Shown here: positions 29,349 to 39,438 of the stretch, in pieces
Numbering within the stretch: position 1 is the first letter of the stretch
Layout: each line of letters opens with the position of its first letter
Assembly: GCF_003259675.1 (NCBI RefSeq)
Contig: NZ_PZJG01000001.1
Location: 434,001-498,000, forward strand
Length of the DNA stretch: 64,000 bases
From: Macrococcoides bohemicum
Lineage (GTDB): Bacteria; Bacillota; Bacilli; Staphylococcales; Staphylococcaceae
Direction: 5' to 3'
Made by a program: the position numbers and the translations under genes
Notes under the pieces: generated by a model
Seen by the model: only the letters and a program-made list of their open reading frames with translations
What the model was told of the DNA's origin: nothing
The model's database searches: none

Positions 29349-30810
29349 AGGAAGCTCTCCATTAATTTTTGAACGTTCAAAAGAAGATCGTTTCAGTTAT
29401 TCATTACCTGAATTAGAAGTTGAAAATAAAAAAGTTGAAGATATTTTAGATAGTAAGTTCATTCGTAAAGAACGCGCCATGTTACCAGAAATCGCTGAAT
29501 TAGATTTAATGCGTCATTACACTGAATTATCTAATAAAAACCATGGTGTTGATTCTGGATTCTATCCACTTGGATCTTGTACGATGAAATACAATCCAAA
29601 AATCAACGAGAAAGTTGCTCGTATGGCTGGATTTGCAGCAGCGCATCCACTACAAGATGAAAAAACGATTCAAGGTTCGTTAGAAGTGATCTATGATTTA
29701 CAAGAACACTTGAAAGAAATTACTGGTATGGATGAAGTTACGCTTCAACCTGCAGCAGGTGCACATGGTGAGTGGACTGCATTAATGATGATTCGTGCGT
29801 TCCACGAAGCAAATGGTGACCACAACCGTACAAAAGTAATCGTACCAGACTCAGCACATGGTACTAACCCGGCATCAGCAACAGTTGCTGGTTTTGAAAC
29901 AGTTACAGTTAAATCAAACGAATTTGGATTAGTTGATATTGAAGATTTAAAACGTGTAGTTGGACCAGATACAGCGGCTATCATGTTAACAAACCCAAAT
30001 ACATTAGGTTTATTTGAAGAAGATATTTTAGAAATTCGTGAAATCGTTCATGCGGCCGGTGGTAAATTATACTATGATGGTGCAAACTTAAATGCAATCA
30101 TGAGTAAAGTACGCCCTGGAGATATGGGATTTGATGCAGTTCACTTAAACTTACACAAAACTTTCACTGGACCACACGGTGGTGGCGGACCAGGTTCTGG
30201 ACCAGTTGGTGTGAAAGCTGATTTAGTACCATTCTTACCAAAACCACATATTATTAAAACTGAAGATGGATTTAAATTTGATTATGACCGTGAACAATCT
30301 ATCGGACGTGTTAAGCCATTCTACGGTAACTTTGGTATTTACTTACGTGCATACACGTATATCCGTACAATGGGACCAGACGGCTTAAAAGAAGCATCTG
30401 AAGTGGCTGTATTAAATGCGAACTACATGATGAGAAGATTACAAGACTACTTCGTATTACCATATGATCGTCATTGTAAGCATGAATTTGTAATCAGTGG
30501 TTCTAAACAGAAGAAACTTGGTGTGAGAACGTTAGATATGGCAAAACGTCTGTTAGACTTTAACTTCCATCCACCAACAATCTACTTCCCATTAAATGTT
30601 GAGGAATGTATGATGATTGAACCAACTGAAACTGAATCAAAAGAAACATTGGATTCATTCTGCGATACGATGATTCAAATTGCTAAAGAAGCAGAAGAGA
30701 ATCCAGATATCGTATTAGAAGCGCCTCATGATACTGTTATCGGACGTCTTGATGAAACAATGGCAGCGCGTAAACCAGTATTAAAATATTCAGGATCGAT
30801 CGAAAAGTAA
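29341..30810 (+). CDS. gcvPB: Glycine dehydrogenase (decarboxylating) subunit 2
   Basis: A 489-residue C-terminal half of the P protein. The PLP lysine is in [20 protein letters not shown], with [11 protein letters not shown] and [10 protein letters not shown] also diagnostic. ATG 29341 has AGGTG 6 nt upstream; a GTG three codons earlier is possible. Ends the operon, followed by a terminator. Confidence 0.95.
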   Translation: MLKGSSPLIFERSKEDRFSYSLPELEVENKKVEDILDSKFIRKERAMLPEIAELDLMRHYTELSNKNHGVDSGFYPLGSCTMKYNPKINEKVARMAGFAAAHPLQDEKTIQGSLEVIYDLQEHLKEITGMDEVTLQPAAGAHGEWTALMMIRAFHEANGDHNRTKVIVPDSAHGTNPASATVAGFETVTVKSNEFGLVDIEDLKRVVGPDTAAIMLTNPNTLGLFEEDILEIREIVHAAGGKLYYDGANLNAIMSKVRPGDMGFDAVHLNLHKTFTGPHGGGGPGSGPVGVKADLVPFLPKPHIIKTEDGFKFDYDREQSIGRVKPFYGNFGIYLRAYTYIRTMGPDGLKEASEVAVLNANYMMRRLQDYFVLPYDRHCKHEFVISGSKQKKLGVRTLDMAKRLLDFNFHPPTIYFPLNVEECMMIEPTETESKETLDSFCDTMIQIAKEAEENPDIVLEAPHDTVIGRLDETMAARKPVLKYSGSIEK

Positions 30811-30826
30811 TATTGAGTTTTAATAT

Positions 30827-30900
30827 AAGCAAAGCATGAATTCATACGTGCTTTGCTTATTTATATTAAAAAAAAAAAAACGAGACTAATTTGTCCCGTC
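30827..30900. terminator. Paired terminators, gcvPB (+) and rhodanese gene (-)
   Basis: Stem AAGCAAAGCA / TGCTTTGCTT at 30827-30858 serves the plus strand. A second stem (GAGAC / GTCCC type, 30881-30900), preceded on the plus strand by a run of 13 A, serves the minus strand. Confidence 0.75.
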
Positions 30901-30913
30901 AAAAAATTTTAAA

Positions 30914-31297
30914 TTATTTTTTCACTTTTAAATCATATTTCCAGTCTTTATAGCCATTTTTCAGCATATAAAGATTATTGTAGCCGTGTTTTTTCAGCAT
31001 ACGTGCTGCACGATAGCTTGAGATACCATTTGCATCTACAAAGTAGATCGGTTGATCTTTACGTAACCCAAGCATTCTCGTTCTGAATATTGTCATAGGA
31101 ATGTTTCTTGCACCGTTAATATGTCCGTAATCATAATCTGCTTTTTCACGTAAATCGATGACCTGCGCTTTTCTTAAACCGCTTTTAAAGTCATCTTGAC
31201 TTAATTCTGTAACAGCTTTACGATTGATAGAGTAATTAATTAGAATGTAAACTAACAAAGCAAGAAGTACGATTCCTAAAATATACCACATCGTCAT
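30914..31297 (-). CDS. Membrane-anchored rhodanese-like protein without catalytic cysteine
   Basis: A 127-residue YqhL-type protein: an N-terminal transmembrane helix (3-22), then a rhodanese domain (about 35-125) with VIDLREKADYDYGHINGA. At the active-site loop, where sulfurtransferases have Cys-x-x-G-x-R/S, the sequence is VDANGISSYRAA with no cysteine, so sulfur transfer is unlikely. Position next to gcvPB/lipM matches Bacillus yqhL. Possible scaffold or sensor role is inference. Confidence 0.82.
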   Translation of the reverse strand: MTMWYILGIVLLALLVYILINYSINRKAVTELSQDDFKSGLRKAQVIDLREKADYDYGHINGARNIPMTIFRTRMLGLRKDQPIYFVDANGISSYRAARMLKKHGYNNLYMLKNGYKDWKYDLKVKK

Positions 31298-31418
31298 TTT
31301 AGTAGTCCTCCTTTTATAATCATAGATTTATTATAGTAATAAAATCATATGATTTCAAAGTTATTTTACATTTATTTTATTTTTATTTGATGTTATTACG
31401 TTGGGGAGTTTGATTGAG

Positions 31419-32261
31419 ATGGAAAATAGTAAAAAAGAAGAATGGTTATTTATAAATACGAAGAAAAATGATCCTTATTTTAATATGGCTTTGGATGAAG
31501 CATTACTCAATTTTGTTTCAGAAGGTAAGCTGCCTCCTGTTATTCGATTTTATGGATGGAATCCTGCGACACTATCAATCGGTTATTTTCAAAAATTAGA
31601 AAAAGAGATTGATATAGAAAAGGTAAAATCAAAAGGATATGGTTTAGTACGTCGTGCTACAGGCGGTCGTGGTGTACTACATGATAAAGAACTTACATAT
31701 AGTGTTATCGTACCTGAAGCACATCCTGAAATGCCCAAGACTGTTACTGAAGCATATCGTGTTATTTCTCAAGGTCTACTTGAAGGATTTATTGATTTAG
31801 GCTTTGATGCTTATTTTGCTGTTCCTAGAACAGAAGAACAACGCGCTAAACTGAAAGATCCTAGAAGTTCAGTCTGTTTCGATGCACCTAGTTGGTATGA
31901 ACTTGTTGTAGAAGGTCGTAAAATTGCCGGGAGTGCACAAACCCGTCAAAAAGGTGTGATATTACAACACGGTTCTATTTTGCAATCCATTGACGTTGAC
32001 GAGCTTTTTGACTTATTCACATATCAAAATCCGAGACTTAAAGATAAAATGAAAAAAGCTTTTTATTCTAAGGCAGTCAGTATACAGGATCTAACAGATA
32101 AAGAAATAACGATAGAATTGATGGAAGAAGCATTCTTTAAAGGTTTTGAAAAAGGTTTAAATAAAAAATTAGTCCCTTTTGAAATGACCGATGAATTAAG
32201 AGATGAGACGAATCGTTTAATTGAAAAATATAAAAATGATGATTGGACGTATCGAAAATAA
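31419..32261 (+). CDS. lipM: Octanoyltransferase LipM
   Basis: A 280-residue biotin/lipoate-ligase-fold enzyme that moves octanoyl from ACP to GcvH in lipoate synthesis. Seen: [18 protein letters not shown], the catalytic cysteine in [12 protein letters not shown] and the lysine in [14 protein letters not shown] 31419, with GGGGAG upstream, is preferred over the TTG at 31401, which overlaps that site. Its location after gcvPB fits a supply role for the lipoylated glycine-cleavage H protein. Confidence 0.9.
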   Translation: MENSKKEEWLFINTKKNDPYFNMALDEALLNFVSEGKLPPVIRFYGWNPATLSIGYFQKLEKEIDIEKVKSKGYGLVRRATGGRGVLHDKELTYSVIVPEAHPEMPKTVTEAYRVISQGLLEGFIDLGFDAYFAVPRTEEQRAKLKDPRSSVCFDAPSWYELVVEGRKIAGSAQTRQKGVILQHGSILQSIDVDELFDLFTYQNPRLKDKMKKAFYSKAVSIQDLTDKEITIELMEEAFFKGFEKGLNKKLVPFEMTDELRDETNRLIEKYKNDDWTYRK

Positions 32262-32310
32262 TTATTCAAAGTTATACATCAATTATTTATAAAGAATATA
32301 ATACAAAAAG

Positions 32311-32352
32311 AAAACTGGCACGATTCATACTGTGAATCATGCCGGTTTTTTA
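32311..32352. terminator. Bidirectional terminator, lipM / ykyA-like
   Basis: AAACTGGCA-GATTCA arm with its near-perfect complement (32313-32348) and T run. The minus-strand gene's stop (32350) sits in the tail. Confidence 0.8.
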
Positions 32353-32940
32353 TTGGAACTGTATTTCATTAAACTGATCGATTACTTTCTGTAAGGTAGC
32401 TTTTCCTTCTGAAACAAGCGTCTTATTCTTTTTATCATACCCTTTTTCAATCTTAGAAATCGCTTTTTTCATATGCTTGTTAGCATGTTGAATCTGGTCA
32501 TGGATTTCTTCAAACGTTTTAGGCGGATTAGCTTTTTTAAATGGCGCTTCATATGTTTGAACCGCATCATCGATAGTTTGTTTTACATCAGATAAACGAT
32601 CTGACACCAACGCATCTCCTTTCAGTTGATCAATCTTACCTTCTATGTCAGAGTATGTTTTAAATGCGGTTGCTAATTGAGTAGTGTAAGCTTTAAAGTT
32701 TTGCGTGTATAAGTCATTTGTTATAGTGTTACCACTTTTGGCTTGTTTGAGTTCGTTATCTATATTCTTTAATGTGTTATTTTTTGAAATATGTTTCATT
32801 TTCTCATTTTCAACTTTTTCTTTTAAATGTTCAACTTCTTTAGTTAAAGTATTCTTTTCTTTCGTAAGTTGTTCTGCTTCTGATGGTCCGCAAGCTGTTA
32901 GTAGTAGACTAGTAATAAATAGTAAAAATATTTTTTTCAT
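32350..32940 (-). CDS. YkyA-like coiled-coil lipoprotein
   Basis: A 196-residue lipoprotein with signal peptide and lipobox LLLTAC (Cys17). The mature part is almost entirely helical, with a long coiled coil (about 25-60) and further charged helices, as in the YkyA/putative cell-wall-binding lipoprotein family. Function unknown. ATG 32940 has GAGGCG upstream; the longer frame from 32985 lacks a signal-peptide start. Confidence 0.75.
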   Translation of the reverse strand: MKKIFLLFITSLLLTACGPSEAEQLTKEKNTLTKEVEHLKEKVENEKMKHISKNNTLKNIDNELKQAKSGNTITNDLYTQNFKAYTTQLATAFKTYSDIEGKIDQLKGDALVSDRLSDVKQTIDDAVQTYEAPFKKANPPKTFEEIHDQIQHANKHMKKAISKIEKGYDKKNKTLVSEGKATLQKVIDQFNEIQFQ

Positions 32941-32993
32941 TTTGTTACGCCTCAATTCAAATAGTGTCTTTATATATGTTAACATATATATAA

Positions 32994-33582
32994 TATCATT
33001 AGTGTTGCATAAATAAAGATTGAAAATTCAGATATTAAATTTTCTTCGAAAATTTAAAATTTGAAAACACCTAAATAAAGGTAGTAATCATCCGTTTTTT
33101 TACTATATAATTTCCATTGGCAGAGCGTCAAAACATTTATGTTTTATGGTACATTCTCACTGATTCTTCGAATCTACAGATGGTTACTTTTCTATATAGA
33201 AGCTTTAAGTAACCGTGTAATTTGGAGTATGCTCTTAAAAATTTTCTGAAAGATTTGAGTTGATACTTCTGCTAACTTTCTACTTAATTGTGAATATAAT
33301 AAAAGTTTTACAAATGACAGTGTATTCAGCTTCTTTGTATAATGATCTAAATTAAGTATTGTTACTTGTTTTGAAACTTTTTTAAAATCAATGGGAGACA
33401 TCCATTGTTCAAATGATGATTTTTTAGTAAACTTATCTATAGGTTGTTTCCTTTATTGTTGGATTTGGATGAGTTTTACTACCTCCAACCATTATAAAGG
33501 AAATTTTTTTACATAAAATAAGTTTTTTGAAAATTCAATCCATAACTGAAGGTTAAGTTATTTTAATGCAACACTAGTGATA
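32994..33582 (-). mobile_element. Degraded IS4-like insertion sequence remnant
   Basis: Near-perfect terminal inverted repeats bound the element: 32994-33010 and 33566-33582 match at 16 of 17 positions. Inside, on the minus strand, is an IS4-type transposase N-terminus, KFTKKSSFEQWMSP then TILNLDHYTKKLNTLSFVKL (frame about 33192-33440). It lacks a start codon and has an internal deletion after LLLYSQL; the remainder is truncated. At 589 bp against 1.3-1.6 kb for intact relatives, it is not functional. It fills the 680-bp gap between ykyA and the M24 peptidase; no other gene is seen there. Confidence 0.72.
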
Positions 33583-33624
33583 TAATGTTATAAAAAAGCT
33601 TATATATAGAGAGGAAGTAATAAA

Positions 33625-34680
33625 ATGAAATTTGAAAAAGTAAATCACTTGCTAGGCGAAAAATCTTTAGATGCTTTAATTATACTATCACATTATAACA
33701 GAAGATATTTATCAGGATTTACAGGTTCAAGCGGTGCTTTAATCATTTCCAGAGATAAGAAAATTTTAGTGACTGATTTTAGATATATTGAACAGGCTAC
33801 TAACCAAGCTTCAGCTTTTGAAATTGTTAAACACAGTAAACCGATACTTGATGAAATTCGTATGTTAATAGAGACATATGGCTATAAATCTATTGGTTTT
33901 GAGGGAGATCTTATTACATATCAGCAACATCAAAGTTTATTAAGTAATCATTATGAACTTGTTAATGTTGCTGGGGAAGTAGAACGTATCCGAATGATAA
34001 AAGAACCGCACGAAATTGAAATTATCCAGAAAGCGGCAGATATTGCTGATGCTACTTTTGACTATATTTTAGAAATAACAAAACCTGGTATGACTGAAAT
34101 GCAGATTAATAACTTAATGGAGATGAAAATGCGTGAACTAGGGGCATCTGGTTCTTCTTTCGATACAATAGTTGCTAGTGGTGTACGAGGAGCATTACCC
34201 CATGGTGTCGCTAGTGATAAAGTGATTCAATCTGGTGAAATGATCACCTTTGATTACGGTGCGATATACAATGGTTACATATCAGACATTACGCGTACGA
34301 TTGCTGTTGGTGATCCAAGTGAAGAGATGGTTAAGATTTATAACATCGTATTAGAATCACAAATGAAAGCTTTAAATGAAATTACAATGGGTATGTCTGG
34401 AGTCGAGGCCGATAAAATTGCCAGAGATGTGATTGAATCTTACGGATACGGAGAAAATTTTGGACATTCATTAGGGCATGGTATAGGGCTTGAAGTGCAT
34501 GAGGGACCAATGTTATCTTCAAAATCTCCTCATATTCTGGAAGAAAATATGTGTGTAACATTAGAACCTGGTATATATGTCGATGGTGTAGGTGGCGTAC
34601 GTATAGAAGATGATGTTTTAGTAACAAAAAATGGACTAAAGCGCTTTACACATTCAACAAAAGACCTTATTATTTTATAA
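33625..34680 (+). CDS. M24 family Xaa-Pro peptidase (YqhT-like)
   Basis: A 351-residue creatinase-fold peptidase. The N-terminal domain (1-125) is followed by the pita-bread catalytic domain with metal ligands in FDYGAIYNGYISDITRT, the histidine of SLGHGIGLEVHEGP, ENMCVTLEPGIY and RIEDDVL. It removes or cleaves Xaa-Pro peptides in the cytoplasm. AGAGAGGAAG lies upstream. The pair with efp is conserved across Firmicutes. Confidence 0.9.
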   Translation: MKFEKVNHLLGEKSLDALIILSHYNRRYLSGFTGSSGALIISRDKKILVTDFRYIEQATNQASAFEIVKHSKPILDEIRMLIETYGYKSIGFEGDLITYQQHQSLLSNHYELVNVAGEVERIRMIKEPHEIEIIQKAADIADATFDYILEITKPGMTEMQINNLMEMKMRELGASGSSFDTIVASGVRGALPHGVASDKVIQSGEMITFDYGAIYNGYISDITRTIAVGDPSEEMVKIYNIVLESQMKALNEITMGMSGVEADKIARDVIESYGYGENFGHSLGHGIGLEVHEGPMLSSKSPHILEENMCVTLEPGIYVDGVGGVRIEDDVLVTKNGLKRFTHSTKDLIIL

Positions 34681-34704
34681 GAGAGCTAATTAGGAGGAAA
34701 TTTA

Positions 34705-35262
34705 ATGATTTCAGTAAACGATTTTAAGACAGGTTTAACAATTGAAGTAGATAACGGGATTTGGAGAGTTATTGAATTTCAACACGTAAAACCAGGTAAA
34801 GGTGCTGCATTCGTACGTTCAAAATTACGTAACTTACGTACTGGTGCAATTCAGGAAAAAACTTTCCGTGCTGGTGAAAAAGTAGGTAAAGCACAAATCG
34901 ATAATAAACGTATGCAATATTTATATGCTTCAGGCGACCAACATGTATTCATGGATAATGAATCTTATGAACAATTAGAATTGCCGGAAAGCACGATTGA
35001 ATACGAGTTAAAATTCTTAAAAGAAAATATGGAAGTTCATATTCAAATGTATGAAGGTGAAACGTTAGGTGTTGAATTACCAAATACTGTAACATTAGAA
35101 GTAACTGAAACAGAACCTGGTATTAAAGGTGATACAGCACAGGGTGCTACGAAACAGGCTACTGTTGAAACGGGTTATACTTTAAATGTACCTTTATTCG
35201 TTAACCAAGGTGATAAATTAATCATCAATACAACTGATGGTTCATATGTATCACGTGGATAG
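34705..35262 (+). CDS. efp: Elongation factor P
   Basis: A 185-residue three-domain translation factor that rescues ribosomes stalled at polyproline. Domain I has the loop [12 protein letters not shown], whose tip lysine (Lys32) is the usual modification site. Domain III ends in [23 protein letters not shown] precedes the start. In B. subtilis the spoIIIA operon lies just downstream; here accB follows directly. Confidence 0.95.
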   Translation: MISVNDFKTGLTIEVDNGIWRVIEFQHVKPGKGAAFVRSKLRNLRTGAIQEKTFRAGEKVGKAQIDNKRMQYLYASGDQHVFMDNESYEQLELPESTIEYELKFLKENMEVHIQMYEGETLGVELPNTVTLEVTETEPGIKGDTAQGATKQATVETGYTLNVPLFVNQGDKLIINTTDGSYVSRG

Positions 35263-35278
35263 GCTTCAAAATTTTATC

Positions 35279-35313
35279 AAGACATGCATATTTTGCATGT
35301 CTTTTATTTTTTT
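35279..35313 (+). terminator. Terminator after efp
   Basis: AAGACATGCA / TGCATGTCTT stem with a short loop, then a T-rich tail. Confidence 0.85.
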
Positions 35314-35389
35314 CTTGTATTGGTCTGACCACTAGGATAAAATAAATTAGTAACTAGTCATAAAATCTTGTATAAAAAAGGGGTACATC

Positions 35390-35869
35390 ATGAAATTTGA
35401 AGATATAAAGAAACTTGTAGATTTAATAGACACATCAAAAACATTAACTGAATTAAATTTAGAGCAGGATGAATATAAAATTGTGATTAAAAAAGAAAAA
35501 GAAATAGTACAGGCACCGATTACTTCAATGTATGAAGTACCATCAGCACAGGTTATGCATACACCGCAAATACAGTCACAGACGCACGCTCAACCTCAAA
35601 CAAACGCTATATCACCGGCAGAACATATAGATACTGGTAAGACGATTAATGCACCTATGGTTGGAACATTTTATAAATCACCTTCACCTGAAAGTGCGCC
35701 ATACGTGAGTGTTGGGGATAAAGTCAATGCAGACAGTACAGTATGTATTCTGGAGGCAATGAAATTATTTAATGAAATTCAGGCTGAAATCTCAGGAGAG
35801 ATTGTAGAAATTCTTGTTGAAGATGGACAAATGGTTGAATACGGACAACCGTTATTTAAGGTGAAATAA
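35390..35869 (+). CDS. accB: Acetyl-CoA carboxylase biotin carboxyl carrier protein
   Basis: A 159-residue BCCP. A glutamine- and proline-rich linker (about 45-80) joins a helical N-terminus to the biotinyl domain, with the biotin lysine in LEAMKLFNEI. It carries carboxybiotin between AccC and AccDA in fatty-acid synthesis. GGGG precedes the ATG. accC follows with a 1-nt gap. Confidence 0.95.
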   Translation: MKFEDIKKLVDLIDTSKTLTELNLEQDEYKIVIKKEKEIVQAPITSMYEVPSAQVMHTPQIQSQTHAQPQTNAISPAEHIDTGKTINAPMVGTFYKSPSPESAPYVSVGDKVNADSTVCILEAMKLFNEIQAEISGEIVEILVEDGQMVEYGQPLFKVK

Positions 35870-35870
35870 T

Positions 35871-37217
35871 ATGAAGAAAGTATTAGTCGCAAATCGTGGC
35901 GAGATAGCAGTAAGAATCATTCGTGCGTTAAAGGAGTTAAATATACAGTCAGTGGCTGTCTATTCTGAGGCAGACCGTGATGCCTTACATACTCAAATTG
36001 CAGATGAAGCTTATTGTATCGGACCGAAACAATCGAAAGATTCTTATTTAAATATCCCGAATATTTTAATGATCGCAAGCTCTACAGGTTGTGATGGTAT
36101 TCATCCTGGGTATGGTTTTTTAGCTGAGAACGCAAATTTTGCAGAAATGTGCGAAGCATGTCAAATTAAATTTATCGGACCGAGTCACTATTCAATCTCT
36201 AAAATGGGAATCAAGGACGTAGCCAAGAAAGAAATGATAAAAGCAAATGTTCCTGTTGTTCCTGGAAGTGATGGATTATTAGAAAGTGTTGAAGATGCAT
36301 TGACACTTGCGAATCAAATGGGTTATCCGGTTATCTTAAAAGCGACTGCTGGTGGCGGTGGCAAAGGGATACGTGTAGCAAGAAATGATGAAGAACTTCG
36401 CAATGGTTATATGATGACTGAACAGGAAGCTGCTACAGCTTTCGGTAATCCAGGGCTATATTTAGAGAAATTTATCGAGGAATTTCGTCATGTGGAAATC
36501 CAAATATTGGCTGATCAATACGGTAATGTAATACATCTCGGTGAGCGAGATTGTACCATCCAGCGTCGTATGCAAAAACTTGTAGAAGAATCACCTTCGC
36601 CTATTTTAGATGATACAACGAGAACAGCAATGGGTCAGGCAGCAGTACGTGCAGCTGAAGCTGTAAATTACGAAGGTGCTGGTACGGTTGAATTTATCTA
36701 TGATTTAGCAACGAAAGCATTTTACTTTATGGAAATGAATACACGCATTCAGGTTGAACACCCGGTGACTGAAATGGTGACAGGAATTGATCTGGTGAAA
36801 TGGCAGATAAAAATTGCCGCAGGAGAAAGACTCACGACACAACAGGATGATGTTATGATGTCAGGTCATGCGATTGAACTCAGAATAAATGCAGAGAATC
36901 CATATAAAAATTTTATGCCATCTCCAGGTAAAATTACTCAATATGTTGTACCAGGTGGAAATGGTGTAAGAATAGATTCAGCGTGTTATACGAACTATAT
37001 AATTCCACCTTTCTACGACTCGATGGTGGCTAAACTAATCGTATATCAACCAACACGTGCAGAAGCGATTGAATGTGCCAAACGTGCACTAGATGAATTT
37101 GTTGTAACGGGAGTTGATACGACGATACCTTTCCACATTGCATTAATGGAAAATGATACTTTCAGATCTAATGATTATAGCACGAAGTTTTTAGAACAAA
37201 ATGAAATACTTTCATAA
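35871..37217 (+). CDS. accC: Acetyl-CoA carboxylase biotin carboxylase
   Basis: A 448-residue ATP-grasp biotin carboxylase. Motifs: KVLVANRGEIAVRIIRA, IHPGYGFLAEN, glycine loop TAGGGGKGIR, ERDCTIQRR, EMNTRIQVEHPVTE and RINAE. Carboxylates AccB-biotin with bicarbonate and ATP. Same operon as accB; a terminator follows. Confidence 0.96.
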   Translation: MKKVLVANRGEIAVRIIRALKELNIQSVAVYSEADRDALHTQIADEAYCIGPKQSKDSYLNIPNILMIASSTGCDGIHPGYGFLAENANFAEMCEACQIKFIGPSHYSISKMGIKDVAKKEMIKANVPVVPGSDGLLESVEDALTLANQMGYPVILKATAGGGGKGIRVARNDEELRNGYMMTEQEAATAFGNPGLYLEKFIEEFRHVEIQILADQYGNVIHLGERDCTIQRRMQKLVEESPSPILDDTTRTAMGQAAVRAAEAVNYEGAGTVEFIYDLATKAFYFMEMNTRIQVEHPVTEMVTGIDLVKWQIKIAAGERLTTQQDDVMMSGHAIELRINAENPYKNFMPSPGKITQYVVPGGNGVRIDSACYTNYIIPPFYDSMVAKLIVYQPTRAEAIECAKRALDEFVVTGVDTTIPFHIALMENDTFRSNDYSTKFLEQNEILS

Positions 37218-37241
37218 AAAAACGCATAAGCGTTTTTTTAT
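37215..37241 (+). terminator. Terminator after accC
   Basis: AAAAAACGC / GCGTTTTTT stem around ATAA, immediately after the stop codon. Confidence 0.82.
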
Positions 37242-37305
37242 TTAGCATTTAATATTATACTTAAAACATGTTATAGTATTAATATGAGATGGGAGGCATA
37301 TATCA

Positions 37306-37653
37306 ATGATTGAAACAAATAAAAAAGGCAATTTAGGTACTGTTGAAATTGCACCAAGTGTAATTGAAGTCATCGCTTCAATCGCTGTATCTGAAGTCAA
37401 AGGTGTATCACTTGTTCAAAAGAACAAATCTCTCGATAAATTAGGCGTTAAAAATCAAAAAGGTGTTAACGTAGAAGTTAAGGATGAAGATATCATTATC
37501 GATGCATACTGTGCTTTCGACTATGGTACAAAAATCTCTAAGACGGCAACACAAGTACAGCAATCTATAAAAAATGCATTAGGTAATATGACTGCGATTA
37601 GTCCGAAACAAATCAATGTGCATATCGTTAATGTAAAATTTAAAGAAAATTAA
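37306..37653 (+). CDS. yqhY: Asp23/Gls24 family protein (YqhY)
   Basis: A 115-residue envelope-stress (Asp23/Gls24) family protein. The N-terminal LGTVEIAPSVIEVIASIAVSEV and late AISPKQINVHIVNV are diagnostic. In B. subtilis YqhY is tied genetically to acetyl-CoA carboxylase control, in line with the accBC neighbours. GGGAGG lies upstream. Confidence 0.88.
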   Translation: MIETNKKGNLGTVEIAPSVIEVIASIAVSEVKGVSLVQKNKSLDKLGVKNQKGVNVEVKDEDIIIDAYCAFDYGTKISKTATQVQQSIKNALGNMTAISPKQINVHIVNVKFKEN

Positions 37654-37685
37654 TTTAGAGGATGCTTGCATCCTCTAAATTTTTG
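37654..37685 (+). terminator. Hairpin between yqhY and nusB
   Basis: TTTAGAGGATGC / GCATCCTCTAAA perfect 12-bp stem with a TT loop, followed by TTTTT. It could partly terminate or act as an attenuator ahead of nusB. Confidence 0.8.
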
Positions 37686-37697
37686 AAGGAGAAACAT

Positions 37698-38090
37698 ATG
37701 TCAAGAACAGAATCAAGACAACATGCAGTACAAATATTATTTCAATTAGAAACAAAGGAACATGATATTACAATTGAAGAAGCAACAGCTTTTATTATTG
37801 AGCCTCCTCTAAAGGATGAATTTTGTGAATCAATCGTTCGTGGTGTGAAAGCTTATGAAACAGACATCGATGGTAAAATATCACCTCATCTTAAACAGTG
37901 GACGCTTGACCGTATCAATAAGATTGATCGAATTATTTTACGTATGAGTACTTATGAAATGCTATACACTGATGCACCGGAAAAAGTAGTTGTTAATGAA
38001 GCGGTAAATTTAGCGAAAACTTATAGCGATGATGACAGCTATAAATTTATCAACGGTGTTTTAAGTGAAATAATTAAAAATAAAGCGTAG
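37698..38090 (+). CDS. nusB: Transcription antitermination factor NusB
   Basis: A 130-residue helical RNA-binding protein with N-terminal [17 protein letters not shown] and C-terminal [25 protein letters not shown]. Works with NusE/S10 in rRNA antitermination. ATG 37698 has AAGGAG 6 nt upstream; the in-frame TTG at 37662 lies in the hairpin. Confidence 0.93.
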   Translation: MSRTESRQHAVQILFQLETKEHDITIEEATAFIIEPPLKDEFCESIVRGVKAYETDIDGKISPHLKQWTLDRINKIDRIILRMSTYEMLYTDAPEKVVVNEAVNLAKTYSDDDSYKFINGVLSEIIKNKA

Positions 38091-38097
38091 TGATGAT

Positions 38098-39423
38098 ATG
38101 GAAAAGTATTTAACGGTAAGTGCGTTAAGTAAATATATAAAAGTAAAATTTGATAGAGATCCTTATTTACAGGAAGTCTATATAAAGGGTGAGCTTTCAA
38201 ACTATAAACGTCATTCTAGTGGACATCATTATTTTGCATTAAAAGATAACGGTGCCATTATTCAATGTATGATGTTTAGTCGTGATGCGGGTAAATTATC
38301 TTTTACTCCTAAAGAGGGAGATAGTGTACTTATTACCGGACGTGTTTCATCATATGAGGCACGAGGCAACTATCAATTGTATGTTAATACAATGACGCTT
38401 GATGGTATTGGGTTATTATATGAGAAATTTGAACAACTTAAAAAGGAATTTCAGGAAAAAGGTTATTTTAATAGAGAACATAAACAGTCTTTACCAAAAT
38501 ATCCGAAGCATATTGCAGTACTTACAGCAAGCACAGGAGCGGCCGTACAGGATATACGGACTACTTTAAATAATAGATATCCATTGGCAGAAGTAACGTA
38601 TATATCGACACTAGTACAAGGTGCAGGTGCTAAAGAAGATATCGTAAAAAATATTGAACAAGCAGATGCTATCGGTGTCGATGTAATCATTCTTGGACGT
38701 GGTGGGGGCTCAATTGAAGATTTATGGGCATTTAATGAAGCTGCTGTTGTTGAAGCTATATATAATGCACGTACACCTATCATTTCAGCAGTAGGACATG
38801 AAACGGATACGACTTTATCAGATTTTGTAGCAGATTTACGTGCACCAACACCAACTGGAGCGGCTGTTCTTGCAACGCCTGACGTCCGTGAATTGGATGC
38901 GCAGATTAATAAAGCACGTGAATTCATGAATCATAAAATGAACAATATATTACGTCATCAAGTGCAGCACTTAAATCAGCTTGAGAATTATTATATTTTT
39001 AAGAATCCATATATGCTTGTTGAACAAAAAGTTCAGCGAATCGATGAAATTCAGAATAATATGAAGTACCTGGTGAATACGATGCTGCAACAACAAAAGC
39101 ATCGTTCTTCAACTTTAACTCAGCATATTACACCTAAGACATTAGAGGATAAGGTAAAGTATTACCACAAAGAAATTGAAAATAAACAACATCAAATGGA
39201 CAGAATAGTACAGTATTTGATGTCAATGAAACAAACAGCATTTCAATCTCGACTTGCACTGCTTAGCAGCTTAAGTCCAACAGAAACATTACTACGAGGA
39301 TATAGTATTACGCGATATAACGATGCGATAGTGCGTTCTGTAGATGATGTGAAAATTGGTGATAGGTTAGAAATTGAAATCAAGGATGGTAAACTAATCA
39401 GTGAAGTAATTGAAAAGAAATAA
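38098..39423 (+). CDS. xseA: Exodeoxyribonuclease VII large subunit
   Basis: A 441-residue protein with an N-terminal OB fold (1-100), a catalytic domain with SSTGAA-like TASTGAAVQDI, the conserved ILGRGGGSIEDLWAFN and SAVGHETDTTLSDFVADLRAPTP, and a long C-terminal coiled coil. Degrades single-stranded DNA with XseB. No good ribosome site; coupling to nusB (7-nt gap) is likely. folD, between these genes in B. subtilis, is absent here. Confidence 0.94.
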   Translation: MEKYLTVSALSKYIKVKFDRDPYLQEVYIKGELSNYKRHSSGHHYFALKDNGAIIQCMMFSRDAGKLSFTPKEGDSVLITGRVSSYEARGNYQLYVNTMTLDGIGLLYEKFEQLKKEFQEKGYFNREHKQSLPKYPKHIAVLTASTGAAVQDIRTTLNNRYPLAEVTYISTLVQGAGAKEDIVKNIEQADAIGVDVIILGRGGGSIEDLWAFNEAAVVEAIYNARTPIISAVGHETDTTLSDFVADLRAPTPTGAAVLATPDVRELDAQINKAREFMNHKMNNILRHQVQHLNQLENYYIFKNPYMLVEQKVQRIDEIQNNMKYLVNTMLQQQKHRSSTLTQHITPKTLEDKVKYYHKEIENKQHQMDRIVQYLMSMKQTAFQSRLALLSSLSPTETLLRGYSITRYNDAIVRSVDDVKIGDRLEIEIKDGKLISEVIEKK

Positions 39424-39438
39424 CTAGGGGTGTCTTCC

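Noticed and set aside
38463-38927. Long minus-strand frame (154 codons) inside xseA
   Set aside because: Mirror of the xseA coding sequence; low-complexity serine/alanine composition, no ribosome site, no known family.
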